Origin: an uncultured Burkholderiales bacterium | GTDB taxonomy: Bacteria; Pseudomonadota; Gammaproteobacteria; Burkholderiales; Burkholderiaceae | Length of the DNA stretch: 13,256 nucleotides | Direction: 5' to 3' | NCBI GenBank assembly: GCA_937891045.1 | Contig: CALBEV010000103.1 | Span: 1 to 13,256, forward strand | Shown here: positions 8,038 through 13,256 of the stretch, piece by piece | Layout of the letters: each line of letters begins with the position of its first letter | Position numbering within the stretch: the stretch's first letter is position 1 | Made by a program: the position numbers and the translations under genes | The notes under the pieces: model-generated | The model's database searches: none | What the model saw: the letters and a program-made list of their open reading frames with translations, nothing else | What the model was told of the DNA's origin: nothing

Positions 8038-10043
8038 TCACGATCAAAAATGTCACCTTGCGCCGCAGCGCCAAGGTGTTGCTCGAAGGGGCCTCCGTTA
8101 CTTTGAACCCCGGCGAAAAAGTCGGCTTGGTGGGCCGCAACGGCGCTGGCAAATCGTCGTTGTTTGCCTTGCTCAATGGCGGCTTGCACGAGGATTCGGG
8201 CGAGTTTTACATTCCCAGCCAATGGCGCATGGGGCAGGTGTCGCAGGACATGCCCGAGACCGATCAAACTGCCACGGCATTCGTGATTGAAGGTGACACG
8301 GTGCTGACCGATGCTCGCACCGAAGTGGCTGCTGCCGAAGCCTCCGGCGACGGCGACCGCATGGGCCACGCCTACATGGCGCTTTATGACGCAGGCGAAC
8401 ACGATGCTTCATCGCGAGCGCAAGCCCTGATTTTGGGTCTGGGCTTCAAAACCACCGAACTGGACAACCCGGTGAACAGTTTCTCGGGCGGTTGGCGCAT
8501 GCGTTTGCAACTGGCCCGTGCGCTGATGTGCCCTTCAGACTTGCTGCTCTTGGACGAGCCCACCAACCACTTGGACTTGGACGCCTTGGTGTGGCTGGAA
8601 GCTTGGCTCAAGCGCTATGAAGGCACGATGGTGGTCATCAGCCATGACCGTGAATTTTTGGACGCGGTCACAAACGTCACGCTGCACATCGATGCGGGCA
8701 AGTTGGTGCGCTACGGCGGCAACTACAGCAAGTTTGAAGACATGCGGGCCGAGCAAATGGAGTTGCAACAAAACGCTTTCTCCAAGCAACAAGACAAGAT
8801 CGCGCATTTGCAAAAGTTCATTGCCCGCTTCAAGGCCAAGGCCAGCAAAGCCAAGCAAGCGCAAAGCCGGGTCAAGGCCTTGGACCGGATGGAAAAAATC
8901 GCCCCCTTGTTGGCCGATGCCGATTTCAGTTTCGAGTTCAAAGAACCCGCCAATCTGCCCAACCCCATGCTGAGCATGCAAGGTGTGAGTGTGGGTTACC
9001 CGGCTCCTGATGACGCACCTGCGGGCACACCGCCCACGGTGATCGTGCAAAACATCAGCCGATCGGTGTTGGCTGGTCAGCGCATTGGCATCTTGGGGGC
9101 CAATGGCCAAGGCAAATCAACCCTGGTGAAAACCATCGCCCGCGACTTGAAAGCTTTGGGCGGCGACATGACCGAAGGCAAGGGCTTGAACATCGGCTAC
9201 TTTGCGCAACAAGAACTCGATGTGCTGCGTCCGGCTGACAACCCGCTGCAACACATGATCGATTTGTGTAAAAAGTTGACCGTTGAAGGCAAGCTGGCCG
9301 GTCAGGCAACGCGCGAGCAAGACTTGCGCAGTTTCTTGGGCCAGTTCAACTTTGGCGGCGACATGGTCAAGCAAGCTGTGGGCAGCATGAGCGGCGGCGA
9401 AAAAGCGCGGTTGGTGCTGTGCATGTTGGTCTGGCAGCGCCCCAACCTGTTGCTGATGGACGAGCCTACCAACCACTTGGACTTGGCCACCCGTGAAGCC
9501 CTGAGCATGGCCTTGAATGAATTTGAAGGCACGGTCATGTTGGTCAGCCACGACCGCGCCTTGCTGCGGGCTGTGTGCGACGAGTTTTGGATGGTGTCCC
9601 GCGGCGGTGTGTCGCCCTTCGATGGCGATTTGGACGACTACCAACGCTATTTGTTGGACGAGGCCAAGCGAATGCGTGCTGAGGCCACCGCAGCAGCCAA
9701 TGCAGCGTTGACCGTTGCCGCTGCACCGGTGGTGGCAGCCCCAGTGAGCGTGGCAGATGCCAAGCCCGTCGTGGCTTCACGTGAACAGCGCAAAGACGAC
9801 GCACAGCAACGCAAAGAAGCCAACGAGAAAAAACGCCCCTTGAAAAAAGAACAAGACGGCATTGAAAAAAACATGGCAAGCCTGGAAGCCGAGAAGCAAA
9901 GCTTGCACAACAAATTGGCCAGCCCTTTGGCCCCTGCTGACATTGCCGAAGCGGGCAAGCGTCTCAAAGTGGTGGAAGATGAATTGGAAGAACTGGAGTT
10001 GCGCTGGCTGGAATTGACCGCGCAACTTGAAACCCTGGCTTGA
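8034..10043 (+). CDS. ABC-F family ATPase, YheS-like
   Basis: A 669-residue soluble protein with two ABC ATPase domains and no membrane segment, the ABC-F layout of translation factors that bind the ribosomal E site. Domain 1 has Walker A GRNGAGKS (34-41), signature FSGGWRMR (150-157) and Walker B LLDEPTNHLD around Asp174/Glu175. The charged helical linker at about 236-300, which in this family contacts P-site tRNA, is rich in Lys and Gln. Domain 2 has Walker A GANGQGKS (355-362), SGGEKARL (453-460) and Asp476/Glu477. A low-complexity Ala/Val/Pro stretch (about 549-580) leads to a C-terminal coiled coil (about 585-665). The N-terminal segment resembles E. coli YheS more than Uup or EttA. The client state of YheS-type proteins is poorly known, and no drug specificity can be inferred. 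It is the last gene of the run, overlapping prmB by 4 bp, 14 bp before the terminator hairpin. Confidence 0.93.
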   Translation: MITIKNVTLRRSAKVLLEGASVTLNPGEKVGLVGRNGAGKSSLFALLNGGLHEDSGEFYIPSQWRMGQVSQDMPETDQTATAFVIEGDTVLTDARTEVAAAEASGDGDRMGHAYMALYDAGEHDASSRAQALILGLGFKTTELDNPVNSFSGGWRMRLQLARALMCPSDLLLLDEPTNHLDLDALVWLEAWLKRYEGTMVVISHDREFLDAVTNVTLHIDAGKLVRYGGNYSKFEDMRAEQMELQQNAFSKQQDKIAHLQKFIARFKAKASKAKQAQSRVKALDRMEKIAPLLADADFSFEFKEPANLPNPMLSMQGVSVGYPAPDDAPAGTPPTVIVQNISRSVLAGQRIGILGANGQGKSTLVKTIARDLKALGGDMTEGKGLNIGYFAQQELDVLRPADNPLQHMIDLCKKLTVEGKLAGQATREQDLRSFLGQFNFGGDMVKQAVGSMSGGEKARLVLCMLVWQRPNLLLMDEPTNHLDLATREALSMALNEFEGTVMLVSHDRALLRAVCDEFWMVSRGGVSPFDGDLDDYQRYLLDEAKRMRAEATAAANAALTVAAAPVVAAPVSVADAKPVVASREQRKDDAQQRKEANEKKRPLKKEQDGIEKNMASLEAEKQSLHNKLASPLAPADIAEAGKRLKVVEDELEELELRWLELTAQLETLA

Positions 10044-10057
10044 ATTTGATGAGCCGA

Positions 10058-10090
10058 AAAAAAACCAGTTCTGTTTGAACTGGTTTTTTT
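10058..10090 (+). terminator. Intrinsic terminator, probably bidirectional
   Basis: A near-perfect hairpin. The left arm (10058-10071) is an A-run followed by CCAGTTC, the loop is TGTTT (10072-10076), and the right arm (10077-10090) is GAACTGG followed by seven T. The core GC-containing stem is 7 bp and extends through A-T pairs. It ends the dapC-to-ABC-F run 14 bp after the last stop. Because the A-run becomes a U-run on the other strand, it should also stop transcription arriving leftward from tRNA-Lys. Confidence 0.9.
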
Positions 10091-10099
10091 GAATGAGGG

Positions 10100-10175
10100 T
10101 GGTAGGACGTACAAGATTCGAACTTGTGACCAACGGATTAAAAGTCCGCTGCTCTACCAACTGAGCTAACGTCCC
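10100..10175 (-). tRNA. tRNA-Lys, anticodon UUU
   Basis: A 76-nt cloverleaf with genomically encoded CCA (TGG at 10100-10102 on the plus strand). The acceptor stem GGGACGT pairs with ACGTCCT, including one terminal G-U. The D-arm GCTC-AGTTGGTA-GAGC, the anticodon stem-loop with loop CTTTTAA (anticodon TTT at 10140-10142), and the T-arm ACAAG-TTCGAAT-CTTGT are all regular. The anticodon gives lysine (AAA/AAG). Position 37 is A, the site of t6A and its cyclic form, which the neighbouring tcdA product makes. The gene converges on the dap operon, with its 3' end only 9 nt from the terminator hairpin. Confidence 0.98.
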
Positions 10176-10213
10176 CCTTTGCATTGCAGTTTTGCTGCTC
10201 TGCGAAGCCGTAA

Positions 10214-10242
10214 AGTATAACTGTTTTTTTGCGCTTTTTGAC
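10214..10242 (-). promoter_or_regulatory. Possible promoter of tRNA-Lys
   Basis: On the minus strand TATACT (10214-10219) is a good -10 element (5/6). The -35 position, 17 bp upstream (10237-10242), reads GTCAAA and matches only 3/6. A start near 10207 would give a 5' leader of about 31 nt before the mature tRNA. The 84-bp gap between tcdA and the tRNA also holds a short GGTTTT/AAAACC hairpin (10243-10257) with no following U-run, so read-through from the tol-pal operon remains possible. Confidence 0.5.
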
Positions 10243-10259
10243 GGTTTTGAAAAAACCAA

Positions 10260-11030
10260 TCAGGCGGCCAATTCATTCAATACCCATGATGCTGCGCAAT
10301 TACCGAATGTGGCTGTGACCGTCACCACAGAACCATAGCCATGGCAATTCAAAGAACTGTCGCGTGAAGCTTCGCTTTCTTTGGCGGGCATCAAAACACG
10401 TTCTTTGCTGAACACCGATTGAACGCCGAAAGCTGCGCCGCCAGCAGGCGCTGCATGGTGTTTTCGCAGACGTTGGCGCACTTGCGCGAGCAAGGGATCA
10501 TGCGTGGCCTGCGCCAAATCTGCCATGTCGACCAAGTGGGCTTGTCGCTTGCCACCAGCCGCCCCCACTGTGACCAAACGCGCATGATGGGTCATGGCCC
10601 AAGCAGCCAAGGCCACTTTGGCACTGACTTGATCGCAGGCATCTATCACTGCATCTATGCCGCTAGGCAGGAGTTCTTGGGTGTTCTCCGGTGTGATGAA
10701 GTCATCAATGACGTGAACCACACATGCCGGATTGATTTGCAGAACACGGTCTTGCATGGCCAACACCTTGGATTGACCCAGCGTGTCGGAGACCGCGTGC
10801 AATTGACGGTTGATATTCGACTCGGACACATGGTCCATGTCGATCAAGCTGAGTTGCCCCACGCCGCTGCGCGCCAAACACTCCACAGCCCAAGAGCCCA
10901 CACCACCCACACCCACCACGACCACATGCGCTTGTCGAATACGTTGGGCCCCTGAGGCGCCATACAAACGCGAAAGACCGCCAAAGCGGCGGTCTTCGTT
11001 GTTTTCTGTAACTAGCGCAGTCGTGGTCAA
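10260..11030 (-). CDS. tcdA: tRNA threonylcarbamoyladenosine dehydratase TcdA (CsdL/YgdL)
   Basis: An E1/ThiF/MoeB-superfamily enzyme that uses ATP to cyclise t6A37 to ct6A37 in tRNAs reading ANN codons. Numbered from the proposed TTG start (256 residues), it has the family opening DRRFGGLSRLYG (13-24), the nucleotide-binding loop GVGGVG (40-45), LIDMD (62-66) and NINRQ (72-76). DDFITPEN, DACDQV and a C-terminal VVTVTATFGNCAASW follow, as in E. coli TcdA (268 residues). No ATG lies between the cpoB stop and the conserved region. TTG at 11030, one base after that stop (TAAATTG), is the best in-frame start. An ATG at 11153 would give 297 residues, but its extra N-terminus is antilogous low-quality sequence read across the cpoB C-terminus. 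It is the last gene of the tolB-pal-cpoB run, so re-initiation after cpoB is likely. Confidence 0.9.
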   Translation of the reverse strand: MTTTALVTENNEDRRFGGLSRLYGASGAQRIRQAHVVVVGVGGVGSWAVECLARSGVGQLSLIDMDHVSESNINRQLHAVSDTLGQSKVLAMQDRVLQINPACVVHVIDDFITPENTQELLPSGIDAVIDACDQVSAKVALAAWAMTHHARLVTVGAAGGKRQAHLVDMADLAQATHDPLLAQVRQRLRKHHAAPAGGAAFGVQSVFSKERVLMPAKESEASRDSSLNCHGYGSVVTVTATFGNCAASWVLNELAA

Positions 11031-11031
11031 T

Positions 11032-11856
11032 TTACTTGAGTTTAGACAAACGTTCTTTGCCAGCAGCAGCAGCGTCGGTATTGGGAAACTGTTTGACCAA
11101 TTCGCCCAAGGTTTTTTTGGCCTCTTTGGCTTGCTTGGACTCCAGCTGGGCATTACCCATCGTCAACAGAGCTTCAGGCACGCGCTGATGGTTGGGACTC
11201 AGAGCCATGAATGCTTTGAGTTGATTGATCGTATTGGCGTAATCACGGGCAACGTAATTGGCGCTGCCTAACCAAAACAAGGCGCTGGGTCGGTAACCGC
11301 TGGCGGGATATTTGCGCAAGAAACCTTCAAAAGAAGCAGCCGCTGCCGCGAATTCACCCTTTCGAAAGACAGCCAAACTGGCATCGAAATCTTTTTTCTC
11401 TGCGGGCTCGGCTTGAAACTCCAGACCGTCAACTTGAACCGTGATGGGTTCGAATTGATCAAATCGTTGGTTCACCATCTTAAGGCGGTCATCAACAGCA
11501 GCCAGGGTTTCTTTTTGGCTTCGTTGTAACAAGGCGATGTCGCGCATCAACTCCTCGCGTTCACCCCGCAAACTTGATATGTCCTGCTTCAAACTGTCAA
11601 TTTGAGATTGCAGTTGCAGCAAAGATTGCTTGTACTGATTGACCTCTTGCTCAGCCGATTTTTGAACCTGAGTGGCTTGTTCAATCGACTTTTGCAGATT
11701 TTGATCACCAGTTTGCTGGGCTTGACGCAAGGTTTCAACACGCTGGCGCAATTCCAAAATAGCGCGACGGGCTTCTTCGTCTTCAAACAACGCCGCATGC
11801 AAGGATGAGCAGGCCAAGGCCATGCTCATCAATGCCCACTTCGTGCTTAGCCTCAT
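11032..11856 (-). CDS. cpoB: Tol-Pal system periplasmic protein CpoB (YbgF)
   Basis: A periplasmic protein of 274 residues that, in E. coli, links the Tol-Pal machine with PBP1B and coordinates peptidoglycan synthesis with outer-membrane constriction at division. The N-terminus is a Sec signal peptide with a hydrophobic core at about 7-19; cleavage is likely after SLHA (residue 21). The mature chain begins LFEDEEARRAILELRQ, typical of beta- and gammaproteobacterial CpoB. A Gln/Glu-rich coiled coil (about 28-125) provides trimerisation. The C-terminal half (about 155-270) consists of TPR repeats, including FRKGEFAAAAASFEGFL, ALFWLGSANYVARDY and KKTLGELVKQFPN. The ATG overlaps the pal stop (ATGA), so translation is coupled. 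tcdA follows immediately. A fusion or truncation is not apparent. Confidence 0.95.
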   Translation of the reverse strand: MRLSTKWALMSMALACSSLHAALFEDEEARRAILELRQRVETLRQAQQTGDQNLQKSIEQATQVQKSAEQEVNQYKQSLLQLQSQIDSLKQDISSLRGEREELMRDIALLQRSQKETLAAVDDRLKMVNQRFDQFEPITVQVDGLEFQAEPAEKKDFDASLAVFRKGEFAAAAASFEGFLRKYPASGYRPSALFWLGSANYVARDYANTINQLKAFMALSPNHQRVPEALLTMGNAQLESKQAKEAKKTLGELVKQFPNTDAAAAGKERLSKLK

Positions 11857-12398
11857 TTGTAGAAGAATTCAGTGCGGCGGTTTTGTGAGAATGAAGATTC
11901 GTCACTGCCTTGAATCGCAGGCTTTTCTTCACCAAAGCTGACAGACTCTACTTGTGCCGATGACACACCCAAGAGGCTCAGGCTTTGACGCACCGCATCC
12001 GCACGCTTTTGCCCCAAGGCCAAGTTGTACTCGCGACCTCCACGCTCATCGGTATGACCTTCCAATGACACCTTGGCGCGAGGATTGTTTTTCAAGAATT
12101 GAGCGTGACCCTCGATGGCATTTTGGAATTCTGCTTTCACCACAAAACTGTCGTAATCAAAGTAAATGACTTTGGTCACGCCATTGGGGCCAGCCGCCAA
12201 GTTGTCGGATGTGACCGTACTGACTGGGGCCACTGCGGACTGGGCTTGCGCAACGGCTGGTGCTGGCGTGGGCTCTGGTGCTGGTGCACTCACGCTGGAT
12301 CCAGATTTGTCTTCAACGGGAACATCATTGAGTTTGACGCCGGAGGCACAAGCCGACAGCAATACGGCCAGGCCAAAAGACAAGAAAAATTTATTCAC
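11853..12398 (-). CDS. pal: Peptidoglycan-associated lipoprotein Pal
   Basis: An outer-membrane lipoprotein of 181 residues. Its periplasmic OmpA-like domain binds peptidoglycan and the TolB protein. The signal peptide ends in the lipobox LSAC with lipidated Cys17. A flexible Ala/Pro/Val-rich linker (about 38-62) follows, and the OmpA-like domain covers about 72-181: VIYFDYDSF, the EGHTDERG motif with Asp117 and Arg119 that contacts the meso-DAP stem peptide, an NLALGQKRADAV helix, and SQNRRTEF near the end. The start is GTG at 12398, with GGAG a few bases upstream; no ATG in frame gives a signal peptide. It begins 16 bp after the tolB stop, and its TGA overlaps the cpoB ATG. Confidence 0.97.
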   Translation of the reverse strand: MNKFFLSFGLAVLLSACASGVKLNDVPVEDKSGSSVSAPAPEPTPAPAVAQAQSAVAPVSTVTSDNLAAGPNGVTKVIYFDYDSFVVKAEFQNAIEGHAQFLKNNPRAKVSLEGHTDERGGREYNLALGQKRADAVRQSLSLLGVSSAQVESVSFGEEKPAIQGSDESSFSQNRRTEFFYK

Positions 12399-12414
12399 AA
12401 CATACTCCAGTGAT

Positions 12415-13256
12415 TTAAGGTTTTAAAAAAGGTCCCCAATGGGGTTCTCGGATATTGTTGGTTTGTCCCGCCAATTTAGCACTTATTTTGCCATCAAGCG
12501 TGGTCGTCATCAGCACCTCCTTGCCTTGAACCATACTGGCATAAAGGATGAGTTTGCTGTTGGCTGAAAAACTCGGGCGTTCATCAATATTGGTATCGGT
12601 GAGGGGGTATACCTTGTCGGTGGCCAGTTCCAAAAGATGCAATCTGTATTGGCTTGCGTTTCGAGCGATGTAAGCCAACCAGCGTCCATCAGGGCTCAGA
12701 GTAGGCGAAATGTTGTAATTCCCCAAGAAGGTTACCCGCTGCACTGGGCCGCCTGCTGCAGGTGTTCTGTAAATTTGAGGTGAGCCACCGCGGTCACTGA
12801 CAAAATAAAGGGCACTGCCGTCCGGGGTAAACACCGGTTCAGTGTCGATGCCGTTGGATTGCATGATGCGTTTGGGTTCCCCGCCTTTGGCATCCAAGGA
12901 GAAAATTTGTGATGAGCCATCCCGACTCAAAGTGACAGCCACTGTTTTGCCATCGGGGGACCAAGCGGGGGCACTGTTCGAGCCTTTGAAATTAGCGAGT
13001 ATGCGACGTTTGCCGGTAGACACATCGTGGACGTAGACCACAGGTTTGCGAGACTCAAAGGACACATAGGCCAAGTCGGTGCCGTTTGGCGCCCATCTGG
13101 GAGAAATAATGGGCTCCGGACTGGTCAAGGCTGCTTGTGCATTTTCCCCATCCGCATCGGCCACCCAAAGCACATGTCGCTGACTTTGCTTGGTGACATA
13201 GGCAATGCGGGTTGAAAAAACACCCTTGTCACCTGTTAGTTTTTCATAGACCTGAT
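12415..13256 (-). CDS. tolB: Tol-Pal system beta-propeller protein TolB (N-terminus beyond window edge)
   Basis: The C-terminal 279 residues of TolB, a periplasmic protein that binds Pal and connects it to the TolQRA motor; the family is usually about 430 residues. The visible part begins in [19 protein letters not shown], which closes the N-terminal domain, and then covers most of the six-bladed beta-propeller. Propeller repeats recur as [56 protein letters not shown] and [14 protein letters not shown]. The last blade ends [17 protein letters not shown] before TAA at 12415-12417. The signal peptide and start lie to the right of the window. It is upstream of, and presumably co-transcribed with, pal, cpoB and tcdA; tolQRA are expected further upstream but cannot be seen. 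Confidence 0.97.
   Translation of the reverse strand, partial: QVYEKLTGDKGVFSTRIAYVTKQSQRHVLWVADADGENAQAALTSPEPIISPRWAPNGTDLAYVSFESRKPVVYVHDVSTGKRRILANFKGSNSAPAWSPDGKTVAVTLSRDGSSQIFSLDAKGGEPKRIMQSNGIDTEPVFTPDGSALYFVSDRGGSPQIYRTPAAGGPVQRVTFLGNYNISPTLSPDGRWLAYIARNASQYRLHLLELATDKVYPLTDTNIDERPSFSANSKLILYASMVQGKEVLMTTTLDGKISAKLAGQTNNIREPHWGPFLKP

Noticed and set aside
10243..10257. Hairpin GGTTTT/AAAACC after tcdA, considered as a terminator
   Set aside because: The stem is only 6 bp, mostly A-T, and is not followed by a U-run on the minus strand, so it is unlikely to terminate strongly.
9777..10259. A 160-codon minus-strand frame through tRNA-Lys and the end of the ABC-F gene
   Set aside because: It runs through a complete tRNA, the terminator hairpin and the opposite strand of a real gene; it is a chance frame.
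1..13256. Mobile elements, CRISPR arrays, phage genes, toxin-antitoxin or defence genes
   Set aside because: None found: no transposase, integrase, regularly spaced repeat or att-like duplication. In particular I see no second copy of the tRNA-Lys 3' end that would indicate an island inserted there.
10260..13256. Apparent lower GC of the tol-pal side compared with the dap side
   Set aside because: An impression by eye only and not counted. The genes are conserved core genes, so transfer is not supported.

Overview
No new defence, mobile or biosynthetic system is visible. This looks like ordinary chromosomal backbone of a betaproteobacterium, most likely order Burkholderiales and probably a Comamonadaceae-type genome. 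The evidence is the moderately GC-rich coding style, a dapC-dapD-dapE cluster (succinylase branch of diaminopimelate synthesis), an smc of the proteobacterial type, and a tolB-pal-cpoB block followed by tcdA. The genus is inferred from protein style only; no search was run.

Layout from left to right. (1) Minus strand, 1-3495: smc, complete at its N-terminus and cut by the left window edge, probably within a few residues of its C-terminus. (2) Minus strand, 3549-3905: a small stand-alone histidine phosphotransfer (Hpt) domain protein just upstream of smc. (3) Plus strand, 3924-10043: a five-gene run, dapC, dapD, dapE, prmB and a YheS-like ABC-F ATPase. Spacers are short and the last two junctions are 4-bp ATGA overlaps. 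An intrinsic terminator with A- and T-tracts on both sides (10058-10090) ends the run. (4) Minus strand, 10100-10175: tRNA-Lys(UUU), with a possible promoter at 10214-10242. (5) Minus strand, 10260-13256: tolB (its 5' part lies beyond the right edge), pal, cpoB and tcdA, packed as one operon.

How the genes fit together. DapC, DapD and DapE catalyse three consecutive steps towards meso-diaminopimelate, which is both the lysine precursor and the peptidoglycan cross-linking residue. Pal, TolB and CpoB belong to the envelope machinery that acts on peptidoglycan containing that residue and on outer-membrane constriction at division. SMC compacts and segregates the chromosome. PrmB and the ABC-F protein concern ribosome assembly or function. 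TcdA modifies A37 of ANN-decoding tRNAs, a class that includes the tRNA-Lys encoded directly downstream of it.

The points most worth a second look are regulatory. The hpt and dapC start codons are divergent with only 18 bp between them, in an AT-rich island carrying -10-like hexamers on both strands. Other points are the uncommon start codons (GTG for smc and pal, probable TTG for tcdA), the possibly shared bidirectional terminator, and the role of the orphan Hpt protein.
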